Origin: Roseburia sp.
Lineage (GTDB): Bacteria > Bacillota > Clostridia > Lachnospirales > Lachnospiraceae
Assembly (NCBI GenBank): GCA_023664725.1
Contig: JAMPFA010000002.1
Span: 119,037-166,689 of the forward strand
Reading direction: 5' to 3'
Length of the DNA: 47,653 bases
Shown piece after piece: positions 7,592-15,931 of this stretch. Within the stretch, counting starts at the first letter, position 1; each line of letters starts with the position of its first letter. The notes under the pieces were generated by a model. It ran no database searches. It was not told the DNA's origin and saw only the letters and a list, made by a program, of their open reading frames with translations. Made by a program: the position numbers and the translations under genes.

Positions 7592-8869
7592 ATGAAAAAA
7601 TCATTGGGAATGAAAGTGGCAGGTCTGATGTTTGTGTTTGCAGTTGTGCTGGATCTGGTGTGCATTGCGGTGAATTACAGCAACTTTGTTGAGGCAAACC
7701 AGCAGTTTGCCTACTCCACTGCAAGGACGGTTACAGAGACCTGCAACCTTATCATAGACAGAGACAGGCTTGGGACATATACGGAAACAGGCATCCGGGA
7801 TACCAGATACTATGAGACCTGGAACAAATTAATTGATTACCGCAATACCAACAGCGACATTATCGGACTGTCCCTTGTATGGTTTGACCAGGAGGGATGC
7901 CATTATATCTTTGACACGGATCTGACCATGGAAGGGGCCTTTTTAAGGGATGTCAGGGAATATGACAGCAGGCAGGAAGAATACAGGGATATCCTTATGA
8001 GCGGGGGAGAGATTGACTTTATTGATTACGGAAATTATATGGCAGTGTACCAGCCAATTTTCTCTTCCTATAACCTGCCGATCGGTTATGTCATCGTAGA
8101 AATTTCAACAGTGGAAGTTTTGGAGAGGCAGAGAAGATATTTAGCGGAGATGTCAGTCGCATTGACGGTTCTTACCATAGTGCTGTTCTGCTTTATGTTC
8201 CCTTTGCTTCGGCGGATGGTGGTCCGTCCCATCAACGAGCTGTCGGAAGCGGCATTTAACTATGTCAGCTCCATGCATGAAAACGGGGAGAAATCGCCTT
8301 TAGAGCAGATTTCCATACATACAGGGGATGAGATTGAGAGGCTGTTTTTTGCGGTAAAGAAGATGGCCACAGACCTTCTCACCTCCTCCTCCAATCTGGC
8401 AGTTGCCCAGTGGAACAGCCACCACGACAGTATGACGCAGCTTTACAACAAACGGTATTTTTATGAGTACATGGAAGGGTATGCCAAGGGAAAGCCGGTG
8501 GGAGTTTTCTATCTGGATGTGGATAACTTAAAGAAAATGAATGATACCTACGGGCATGAAGCGGGGGATGATGTGATCTGTAAGACGGCAGATTTTGTGA
8601 AAAAATACCAGACGGCGGAGGGGGGCGGCTTCCGCATGGGCGGAGACGAGTTTGTCCTGGTAATCTGCGGGATAGAAGAAGCCCTCTTTTCTGAGCTGGA
8701 AGAAAAGATGAAAAGGGATAGAGAGCGGATGCTCTCGCCGGAAGACTATACCGTGCAGTGCCGTATTGCCCTGGGCTGTGTCTATACGGACAAGTGCAGT
8801 GATCTGATCGAACTTACAAAACTGGCGGATCAGAAAATGTATCTGGACAAAATGAGCCACAGACAGTAG
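7592..8869 (+). CDS. Membrane GGDEF protein (putative diguanylate cyclase)
   Basis: A 425-aa sensor cyclase. One membrane segment near residues 8-28, an extracellular CACHE-like sensor (~30-185), a second membrane segment (~188-208), a HAMP-like linker, and a GGDEF domain (~275-425). The domain keeps the metal and substrate motif FYLDVDNLKKMNDTYGHEAGD and an intact signature RMGGDEF (350-354), so c-di-GMP synthesis is expected. The inhibitory RxxD I-site expected just before the signature is absent (TAEG in its place). It lies 9 nt after the binding-protein gene and 15 nt before the regulator gene, with AAGGAG upstream. A cyclase inside a sugar-receptor/two-component operon is unusual and suggests that sugar sensing feeds c-di-GMP. 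Confidence 0.9.
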   Translation: MKKSLGMKVAGLMFVFAVVLDLVCIAVNYSNFVEANQQFAYSTARTVTETCNLIIDRDRLGTYTETGIRDTRYYETWNKLIDYRNTNSDIIGLSLVWFDQEGCHYIFDTDLTMEGAFLRDVREYDSRQEEYRDILMSGGEIDFIDYGNYMAVYQPIFSSYNLPIGYVIVEISTVEVLERQRRYLAEMSVALTVLTIVLFCFMFPLLRRMVVRPINELSEAAFNYVSSMHENGEKSPLEQISIHTGDEIERLFFAVKKMATDLLTSSSNLAVAQWNSHHDSMTQLYNKRYFYEYMEGYAKGKPVGVFYLDVDNLKKMNDTYGHEAGDDVICKTADFVKKYQTAEGGGFRMGGDEFVLVICGIEEALFSELEEKMKRDRERMLSPEDYTVQCRIALGCVYTDKCSDLIELTKLADQKMYLDKMSHRQ

Positions 8870-8884
8870 ATGCAGGGGTAAAAC

Positions 8885-10507
8885 ATGGAGAGACAGGAAA
8901 TAAAAGTATTTTTAGTGGAAGATGAGATTGTAGTCCGGGAAGGGATCAAAAAGAATATCAACTGGCATCAGGAAGGATTTGAATTTGTGGGGGAGGCCAG
9001 CGACGGGGAACTGGCATATCCTCTGATCCAGAGCACAAAGCCGGATATTCTCATCACGGATATCAAGATGCCCTTTATGGACGGATTGGAACTCAGCCGC
9101 CTGGTAAAAAAGGAACTGCCGGACATCAAGATCCTGGTCTTAAGCGGATATAATGAGTTTGAGTATGCCAAGGAAGCCATCAATATCGGGATCACGGAAT
9201 ATCTTGTGAAACCCATAAGCGGGGCGAAGCTTTTGGAGACGGTAAAGAAAGTGGCGAAAACCATTGAGGAGGAGCGGCAGCAGCGGCAGTATCTCCTGGC
9301 ATACCAAAAGGAGCAGGTGGAGAGTGGGCAGTTGGCGAGACAGCGCATGTTTGGAAAACTTGTGTCCGGGAAACATCCCGTTTCCACCCTCCTCAGTGAG
9401 GGCAGGGAGATAGAGATGGATCTGGCGGCGACCCAGTACAATATCCTTCTTTTTCAGGTTTTCACCGGGGAGGAGGCAGAGAACTACTCCGACGAGTTAA
9501 ACCAGCTTACTGCCAGGATGGAAGAGCTGGTGCTAGACATGCATCGGGTGATCATGATCGACCGTGGCGTGGAGGGCTTTGCTTTTCTTATAAAAGGCTG
9601 GGAGGATGATCCCATAGGGGAATTTCTTCCGGACTTTCTGGAAAAATTGGAGGGCGTGGTAAAAGAGTATCCTCAGATGGAATATTTTGGCGGGGTGGGG
9701 ACTGTGGTGGAGAGGCTCAGCGAGCTGAATGCCTGCTTTGAAAAGGCCAGCCACGCCTATGCCTACCGGTATATCTGGGATAGAAACCAGATTGTCACGG
9801 GGGAGCCAAAAGAAGAGATAAAAATGGTGGATGAGGAGTTAAACCTGGGCGCCTTAAATGTGAAAAATCTGGAGAGAAATGCGGTGGAGCGTTTTCTTGC
9901 CACGGGACTTATGGCGGAAGTTTCCGATTTTGTGGAGGAGTATTTTCACAGTCTGGGAGAGCAGAATATCCAGTCCATGCTGTTTCGCCAGTATATCACC
10001 ATGGACGCCTACATTATGGCTGCCAGCGCAGTGGAAAAGCTGGGGTACGACTCTTCCGTGATGGTGGAGGAGTGCGGGGATTTCAAATCTTTGGCGGATG
10101 TGTTTACCACTACTGACCAGACGGTTTCCTATTTGAAACATGTGCTGGGGACTGCCATCGAGCTTCGGGATGCGGTGTCCCAAAAGAAGTATGTCCAGCT
10201 TTTGGAGGATGCCAAAGAGTATATCCGGCAGAATTTTCAGAATGAGGAGATTTCTCTGAATACGGTGGCGGCAAGCGTGAATTTAAGCCCCAACCACTTC
10301 AGCACGATATTCAGCCAGGAGATGGGGCAGACATTTGTGGAATATCTCACCTTCGTGCGCATGGAGCGGGCAAAGGAGCTTCTCAGGAATTCCAACATGA
10401 AGACATCGGATATCGCCTTTGAGGTAGGATACCGGGATGCCCACTATTTCAGTTATCTCTTTAAAAAGACCCAGGAGTGCACTCCGAGGGAATACCGTAC
10501 CAGATAG
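8885..10507 (+). CDS. YesN-type response regulator, receiver plus AraC HTH
   Basis: A 540-aa regulator with an N-terminal receiver (acidic residues VEDE, phosphoacceptor Asp 59 in ILITDIKMP, Lys in YLVKPIS), a long middle region (~135-430) typical of YesN-like proteins, and a C-terminal AraC-family double HTH (~435-540) with VGYRDAHYFSYLFKK and TPREY. It is the expected partner of the adjacent YesM-type kinase, 11 nt downstream. Regulators of this class usually activate neighbouring sugar-transport operons, and the ABC importer that starts at 12133 is the obvious target. Confidence 0.93.
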   Translation: MERQEIKVFLVEDEIVVREGIKKNINWHQEGFEFVGEASDGELAYPLIQSTKPDILITDIKMPFMDGLELSRLVKKELPDIKILVLSGYNEFEYAKEAINIGITEYLVKPISGAKLLETVKKVAKTIEEERQQRQYLLAYQKEQVESGQLARQRMFGKLVSGKHPVSTLLSEGREIEMDLAATQYNILLFQVFTGEEAENYSDELNQLTARMEELVLDMHRVIMIDRGVEGFAFLIKGWEDDPIGEFLPDFLEKLEGVVKEYPQMEYFGGVGTVVERLSELNACFEKASHAYAYRYIWDRNQIVTGEPKEEIKMVDEELNLGALNVKNLERNAVERFLATGLMAEVSDFVEEYFHSLGEQNIQSMLFRQYITMDAYIMAASAVEKLGYDSSVMVEECGDFKSLADVFTTTDQTVSYLKHVLGTAIELRDAVSQKKYVQLLEDAKEYIRQNFQNEEISLNTVAASVNLSPNHFSTIFSQEMGQTFVEYLTFVRMERAKELLRNSNMKTSDIAFEVGYRDAHYFSYLFKKTQECTPREYRTR

Positions 10508-10518
10508 CAGGAGGCAGT

Positions 10519-11961
10519 ATGAAAAGAAAGACTTCAATGAAGCAGCGGCTGTATCTGCTGCTTGGCATTTGTCTGATCCCTCTGACCTGCATGATCGTGT
10601 ACCTTCTGGTGCTCATGAACGGTTTTTCAGAGCGGTATGACTCTATCGTAACAAATATTACCAGGGCAAATGCCTACAATATCGTGTTCAAAGAAGACAT
10701 GGATTACCTGATGTACATTATTGTGGTAAATGCGGAACGCGCGGAAGAGCTGGTGGATATCGAGAAGCCTCAGGTGATGATCGAGGAGGCGAGGGATGCC
10801 TTTTTGGAACTGTATGACATGGCGGATTCTGAGCGTGTGAAAAAGAGCGTAAAGGGCATTATAAGGAGCCTTAACACCTTAGAAGACCGTGTGGAAGAGA
10901 TTGAGAAGGATGCATTAGTCAGCGGTTCCTACGATGTCAATATGGAGCGGCTGGACTTAAACGTCCGGGTTTTGACGGATCTGATCCAGGATCAGATACA
11001 GGAATATATCTATTATCAGGCCATCAAGCTGGAACAATTGCGTCTTGGCATACGAAGGGATGTGGTGCATGCCATTGTAATGCTCAGCATAGGACTGGTG
11101 TTGATCTTCCTCATTGCCTTTACCGTCAGCGGAAGGATCATCAGCGGCATTACAAAGCCCATCCAGAATCTGTGTAATTTGGCAAAACAGGCAGGGCGGG
11201 GAGATTTTCATGCCCGCATGGAGGAGACAGACACCTATGAGCTGGCAGTGTTAAACGACAGCTTCAACCGGATGGTGGAGGAACTTGGAAAGCTGGTGGA
11301 GGATATCCGGGTGGAGCAGTTAAACCTTAGGGCTGCGGAGTTAAAGCTTTTGCAGGAGCAGATCAATCCCCACTTCCTCTACAACACGCTGGATACCATT
11401 ATGTGGCTGGCGGAGTCAAAGGATACGGAGCAGGTGGTAAAAATGGTATCTTCCCTCTCCGACTTTTTCCGAACCACATTGAGTAAAGGAAAAGATTTCA
11501 TCACGGTGGAGGAGGAGAAAAAGCATATCCAGAGCTATTTGGAGATTCAGCAGTTCCGCTACCGGGATATCCTGGAATATGAGATTCATTTTGCGGAAGA
11601 TATCTTCCAGTACGAGATGCCAAAGCTCACCTTACAGCCTCTGGTGGAAAATGCCCTGTACCACGGTATCAAGAACAAGCGGGGGCTTGGGCAGATCTTT
11701 GTCTACGGGGAGAAGCAGGGAGAAGATCTGGTATTTCGGGTGGAGGATGACGGAATCGGCATGACGGAGGAGAGAAGCCGCCAGGTACAGCAGCTGATCC
11801 GGGGGGACAGACTTCGGGATAAGGAATCCTCGGGGTTCGGGCTGTTTAACATTAATGAGAGGATCCGCCTGTACTACGGGCCAGAGTATGGATTGCAGCT
11901 TAGGAGCGCTTACCAGGAAGGGACACAGTTCCAGGTGAAGATACCCTGCGTAAAAAAATGA
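10519..11961 (+). CDS. YesM/LytS-type sensor histidine kinase
   Basis: A 480-aa membrane kinase. Membrane segment near residues 12-32, extracellular domain to ~190, second segment ~195-215, HAMP domain (~215-265) with ITKPIQNL, then the His_kinase domain with QINPHFLYNTLD (His 285) and an HATPase_c domain containing LQPLVENALYHG and DDGIGM. The start at ATG 10519 has AGGAGG only 4 nt upstream; the upstream in-frame ATG 10477 lies inside the regulator gene and lacks a site. The binding-protein/kinase/regulator organisation resembles xylose-sensing XylFII-LytS-YesN modules known in Clostridium, which supports direct sugar sensing through the lipoprotein at 6569. Confidence 0.92.
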   Translation: MKRKTSMKQRLYLLLGICLIPLTCMIVYLLVLMNGFSERYDSIVTNITRANAYNIVFKEDMDYLMYIIVVNAERAEELVDIEKPQVMIEEARDAFLELYDMADSERVKKSVKGIIRSLNTLEDRVEEIEKDALVSGSYDVNMERLDLNVRVLTDLIQDQIQEYIYYQAIKLEQLRLGIRRDVVHAIVMLSIGLVLIFLIAFTVSGRIISGITKPIQNLCNLAKQAGRGDFHARMEETDTYELAVLNDSFNRMVEELGKLVEDIRVEQLNLRAAELKLLQEQINPHFLYNTLDTIMWLAESKDTEQVVKMVSSLSDFFRTTLSKGKDFITVEEEKKHIQSYLEIQQFRYRDILEYEIHFAEDIFQYEMPKLTLQPLVENALYHGIKNKRGLGQIFVYGEKQGEDLVFRVEDDGIGMTEERSRQVQQLIRGDRLRDKESSGFGLFNINERIRLYYGPEYGLQLRSAYQEGTQFQVKIPCVKK

Positions 11962-11962
11962 A

Positions 11963-12073
11963 CTTTTTTCGGAAAATATTATACATTGTTCATGATTTAT
12001 TCAAAAATTGATAAAAAAACATACAAAATTCCAAAATAATTCTGTTTCTCTTTTTTACGGAAAAAGGTATAAT
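11963..12073 (+). promoter_or_regulatory. Promoter region of the sugar ABC importer
   Basis: A perfect TATAAT at 12068-12073 has no recognisable -35 at 16-18 nt, fitting an activator-dependent promoter. An imperfect repeat, TTTTTTCGGAAAA near 11965 and TTTTTTACGGAAAA near 12051, could mark regulator binding. The rest of 11962-12132 is AT-rich with no gene. Confidence 0.45.
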
Positions 12074-12132
12074 GTTTTTACCAGCTAAGGAATACCTTAG
12101 AGAAAACAATATTAGAAGTGGAGGATTTTTGT

Positions 12133-13254
12133 ATGAAAAGAAAAATTGTAAGTGTTTTAATGTGTGCAACAATGACAGCAGCTTTGTTTGCAGGATGCGG
12201 CGGCGGAGACAGCGCAGCGAGCAGTGACGCAGCAAAGACAGACGACAGCGCAGCAGAGCCGGCAGCAGACGCAGCGGACGACGCAGCGGCAGATGATGCG
12301 GCAGCAGGCGGCAGCGACGGCGGGACCATCACCATTGGATTTGCCCAGGTGGGTCATGAGTCTGACTGGCGTACAGCATCTACCAAATCCTGCCAGGACG
12401 TGTTCTCTTCCGCAAACGGATATGACTTACAGTTCGTTGACTGTGATAATGATTCCGCAGCACAGATCGAGGCAGTTCGTGGATTTATCCAGCAGGCAGT
12501 AGATTACATAATCATTGACCCAATCGTATCCACAGGATGGGATACTGTATTGTCAGAGTGTGAGGATGCAAGCATTCCTGTTATCGTTATCGACCGTACC
12601 ATCGACGATTCCGACAAATATGTTTCCTGGGTAGGTTCCAACTTTAAGACAGAGGGTCTTGCAGCTGGCGAGTGGTTAAAAGCTTATGCAGAGAACAAGG
12701 GCATCAGCGAGATCAACGCACTTGTCATTGAAGGTTCCACAGGAGCTTCCGCAACCATCGGACGTACAGACGGATTTAAAGAGATCGCAGATGCAAACGG
12801 ATGGACTATCGTAGATTCTCAGTCTGGTGACTTTACAGAGGCTGGCGGACAGGAAGTTATGGAGTCCTACATCAAATCTTATGAAGGCAAATTTAACGTA
12901 GTGATTTGCCAGAATGATAACGAGGCATTTGGCGCTATGACAGCTATGAAGAACGCAGGTATTGAGTACGGCGTAGGCAAAGACGTGATCTTAGTATCTT
13001 TCGATGCTTGTACCGCAGGTCTTGAGAAAGTTATGAGCGGTGAAATCAATGCAGACTTCGAGTGTAACCCACTGGCAGCTCCGGATGTAGAGAAAGTTAT
13101 CCAGACACTTGCATCTGGCGGAACACCGGAAAAAGAAGTATACATGACAGAGCACTGGTATGTAAATGAAGACGTTCTTTCTTCCATCACTGTAGACGGC
13201 GAGGAACAGGCACTCACTGTTGTAACACAGGATATTGTTGATGCTCAGTACTAA
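12133..13254 (+). CDS. Sugar ABC transporter substrate-binding lipoprotein (YtfQ/AraU-like)
   Basis: A 373-aa binding lipoprotein with lipobox LFAGC (Cys 22), an Ala/Asp-rich low-complexity linker (~25-65) that likely spans the wall-proximal space, and a Peripla_BP_4 domain with IGFAQVGHESDWRTAST, IIDPIVSTGW and SATIGRTDG. ATG 12133 has GGAGG 8 nt upstream and begins the signal peptide. The ATPase and two permeases follow, so this is the transport subunit. The family includes E. coli galactofuranose-binding YtfQ and L-arabinose-binding AraU; the local araR-araA-araD genes favour L-arabinose. A hairpin after the gene may keep its mRNA more abundant than that of the permeases. Confidence 0.92.
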   Translation: MKRKIVSVLMCATMTAALFAGCGGGDSAASSDAAKTDDSAAEPAADAADDAAADDAAAGGSDGGTITIGFAQVGHESDWRTASTKSCQDVFSSANGYDLQFVDCDNDSAAQIEAVRGFIQQAVDYIIIDPIVSTGWDTVLSECEDASIPVIVIDRTIDDSDKYVSWVGSNFKTEGLAAGEWLKAYAENKGISEINALVIEGSTGASATIGRTDGFKEIADANGWTIVDSQSGDFTEAGGQEVMESYIKSYEGKFNVVICQNDNEAFGAMTAMKNAGIEYGVGKDVILVSFDACTAGLEKVMSGEINADFECNPLAAPDVEKVIQTLASGGTPEKEVYMTEHWYVNEDVLSSITVDGEEQALTVVTQDIVDAQY

Positions 13255-13301
13255 TTAGATATGTGGAAACTCCACAGACGGAAGAATGGTTGAGTGATTT
13301 C

Positions 13302-13330
13302 GAGGAGGAGGCTTAAATGTCTCCTCCTCT
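13302..13330 (+). other. Intercistronic stem-loop between binding protein and ATPase genes
   Basis: A perfect 9-bp stem, GAGGAGGAG against CTCCTCCTC, with a ten-base loop. Only three T residues follow, so it is more likely an mRNA-stabilising or partial attenuation element than a full terminator. The left arm also resembles a Shine-Dalgarno sequence and would be hidden when folded. Confidence 0.7.
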
Positions 13331-13350
13331 TTAATGGAAAGGATGATATT

Positions 13351-14871
13351 ATGGAAAATAATGTAGTACTGACCATGCGGGGGATTTCCATGACATTTCC
13401 GGGAGTAAAAGCTCTTGACAATGTGGATTTTACATTGCGGAAAGGCGAGATCCACGCACTGATGGGGGAGAACGGCGCCGGAAAGTCAACTCTGATCAAA
13501 TGTCTCACCGGTATCAATGCCTTTGAGGCGGGAGAGATCCATGTGGACGGCATTCACGGGCCAGTGGTAAACCATTCCACGCTGGACGCCCAGAAAAAAG
13601 GAATCTCCACGGTTTACCAGGAGGTAAACCTCTGCGGCAATTTAAGTGTTGCGGAAAATCTCTTTATCGGCAGGGAGCCAAGGACAAAAATTGGAACCAT
13701 CGACTGGAAGACCATGGTGAAACGTTCCCAGAAGATCATGGCGGATCTTGACATGCCGGTGGACGTAAACCAAAATCTGGAAGAGTATTCTCTGGCACTG
13801 CAGCAGATGATCGCCATTGCAAGGGCAGTGGATATGGACTGTAAGGTTCTGATTTTAGATGAGCCTACCTCCTCCTTAGACGACAACGAGGTGGAAAAAC
13901 TCTTTAAGCTTATGCGGCAGCTTCGGGATAAGGGCGTTGGAATTATCTTTGTTACCCACTTCTTAGAGCAGGTGTACGAAGTCTGTGACAGGATCACTGT
14001 TTTGAGAAACGGTACATTGGTTGGGGAGTACCCCATTGCAGAGCTTCCCAGGGTAAAACTGGTAGCGGCTATGATGGGTAAGGATTTTGACGATCTGGCA
14101 GCCATAAAGACAGACGAGACAACAGATTTCAGCCATGCGGAAGTGCTGATCGAGGCAAAGGGATTGAGCCATAAGGGAACCATCAAGCCATTTGATCTTA
14201 CCATCCACAAAGGCGAGGTAGTAGGACTTACCGGACTTCTGGGCTCCGGACGAAGCGAGCTGGCAAGGGTTATCTATGGCGCGGACAGAAACCAGACCGG
14301 AACCCTTAAAGTAAACGGCAGGGAAGTAAACATCAAAGCGCCGATCGACGCCATGAACCTTGGCATGGGACTTTTGCCGGATGACAGAAAGGCAGAGGGT
14401 ATTATCGGTGATCTGTCTGTCCGGGAAAATATCATTCTGGCTCTCCAGGCAAAGCGTGGAATGTTTAAGCTGATTCCCATGAGGGATCAGATCGCACTGG
14501 CAGATAAATACATAGAAATGCTCCAGGTTAAGACGGCAAGCCGTGAGACACTGATCAAACAGCTCTCCGGCGGTAACCAGCAGAAGGTGATCCTTGGCAG
14601 ATGGCTTGCTACCGACCCGGATTTCTTGATCTTAGATGAGCCCACCCGCGGTATCGACGTGGGAACCAAGACAGAGATTCAGAAGCTGGTATTAAAACTG
14701 GCAGGGGAGGGAAAGAGCCTGATCTTTATCTCCTCCGAGATTGAGGAGATGCTTCGCACCTGCTCTAAGATGGGTGTCTTAAGAGACGGGGAGAAAGTTG
14801 GGGAGATCACGGAAAATCTTTCCCAGGAGACAGTCATGAAAGCAATCGCAGGAGGTGGTTCAAATGAGTAA
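13351..14871 (+). CDS. Sugar ABC transporter ATP-binding protein (YtfR/AraV-like)
   Basis: A 506-aa duplicated ABC ATPase of the monosaccharide (Mgl/Rbs/Ytf) class. The first half has Walker A GENGAGKSTLIK and Walker B LILDEPTSS, with a divergent signature region (YSLALQQMIAIARA). The second half has a degenerate P-loop GLLGSGRSELAR, as is normal for this class, a canonical LSGGNQQKVILGRWL and LILDEPTRGID. ATG 13351 has GGAAAGGA upstream; an earlier in-frame ATG (13294) precedes the intergenic hairpin and is unlikely. The 3' end overlaps the first permease gene by 8 nt. Confidence 0.93.
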   Translation: MENNVVLTMRGISMTFPGVKALDNVDFTLRKGEIHALMGENGAGKSTLIKCLTGINAFEAGEIHVDGIHGPVVNHSTLDAQKKGISTVYQEVNLCGNLSVAENLFIGREPRTKIGTIDWKTMVKRSQKIMADLDMPVDVNQNLEEYSLALQQMIAIARAVDMDCKVLILDEPTSSLDDNEVEKLFKLMRQLRDKGVGIIFVTHFLEQVYEVCDRITVLRNGTLVGEYPIAELPRVKLVAAMMGKDFDDLAAIKTDETTDFSHAEVLIEAKGLSHKGTIKPFDLTIHKGEVVGLTGLLGSGRSELARVIYGADRNQTGTLKVNGREVNIKAPIDAMNLGMGLLPDDRKAEGIIGDLSVRENIILALQAKRGMFKLIPMRDQIALADKYIEMLQVKTASRETLIKQLSGGNQQKVILGRWLATDPDFLILDEPTRGIDVGTKTEIQKLVLKLAGEGKSLIFISSEIEEMLRTCSKMGVLRDGEKVGEITENLSQETVMKAIAGGGSNE

Positions 14872-15931
14872 AGTCAAAAAACTTACGGGGATGCCGTTGT
14901 TCCTCCCGGTATTTTGTATGATCCTTGTAATGTTGGTAAATGTTATCTTTGATGCGGCAAATGGCAATTTCCCTTTTAACTTTTTTACCATTTCCGTGAG
15001 AAACGGCGTGCTCTACGGACGTCTCATCGATATTTTAAACAGGGGAAGTGAGATTGCGATTCTGGCAATCGGTATGACGCTTGTTGTATCCGCTTCCGCA
15101 GGAACAGATATTTCCGTTGGTTCCGTAATGTCACTCTCTGCATCTTTCTGCTGTATGCTTCTAGCAGGTTACGGGGTGGCTTCCACCAGCGAACTGGCAG
15201 TGCCTTTGGTCGTAGGCGTTATCGGCGGTATCTTAATGGGATGTGTCTGCGGTGCATTTAACGGATTTTTGGTTGCGTATTTGAACGTGCAGCCCATGGT
15301 GGCCACGCTGATCCTGTTTTCAGCGGCAAGGGCCATTGGACTTCTCCTCTGCAACAACCTGATTGTGTATGTGAGAAATGATTCCTTCGGATTTTTCGGA
15401 AGTTTCCTTGGACCTATTCCCACACCTATTGTAGTGGCTGCACTTTGTATCCTGGTGGTATCCCTTCTGCTTCGCTATACGGCATTGGGACTTTACATCC
15501 AGAGTGTAGGTATCAACAAAAAAGCATCCAGAATTGCAGGATTAAATTCCGCAAAGATTATTTTTCTCTGCTATATTGTCTGCGGTCTGTGTGCGGGAAT
15601 TGCAGGAATCGTAGCTTCCTCCAGAATCACTTCCGCAGACTCCAACAATATCGGATTGAATTTTGAGCTGGATGCCATCCTGGCAGTTGCCCTTGGCGGA
15701 AACAGCTTAGGCGGCGGTAAATTCCGTCTGGCAGGCTCCATTATCGGCGCTTACACCATTCAGGCAATCACTACCACACTGTATGCATTGGGTGTATCCA
15801 CAGAGCAGGCGCCTGTATACAAGGCAATCGTGGTTATTATTATCGTGACAATCCAGGCTCCTCCTTTCAAGGCATTTGTGAAACGTATGTCTGCGAAGAG
15901 AGAATTGGCAAAAGGAGGTGCAGCAGCATGA
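14864..15931 (+). CDS. Sugar ABC transporter permease 1 (YtfT/AraW-like)
   Basis: A 355-aa integral membrane protein of the BPD_transp_2 family with about 8-10 hydrophobic segments. It carries the conserved ISVGSVMSLSA element and the Gly-rich GLNFELDAILAVALGGNSLGGG loop region characteristic of ribose-class permeases. ATG 14864 follows GGAGGTGG and overlaps the ATPase stop. It forms a heterodimeric channel with the next permease, which it overlaps by 4 nt. Confidence 0.92.
   Translation: MSKVKKLTGMPLFLPVFCMILVMLVNVIFDAANGNFPFNFFTISVRNGVLYGRLIDILNRGSEIAILAIGMTLVVSASAGTDISVGSVMSLSASFCCMLLAGYGVASTSELAVPLVVGVIGGILMGCVCGAFNGFLVAYLNVQPMVATLILFSAARAIGLLLCNNLIVYVRNDSFGFFGSFLGPIPTPIVVAALCILVVSLLLRYTALGLYIQSVGINKKASRIAGLNSAKIIFLCYIVCGLCAGIAGIVASSRITSADSNNIGLNFELDAILAVALGGNSLGGGKFRLAGSIIGAYTIQAITTTLYALGVSTEQAPVYKAIVVIIIVTIQAPPFKAFVKRMSAKRELAKGGAAA

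Noticed and set aside
7592-8869. Degenerate, inactive GGDEF domain
   Set aside because: The GGDEF residues and the DxDxxKxxND..GH motif are intact; only the I-site is missing.
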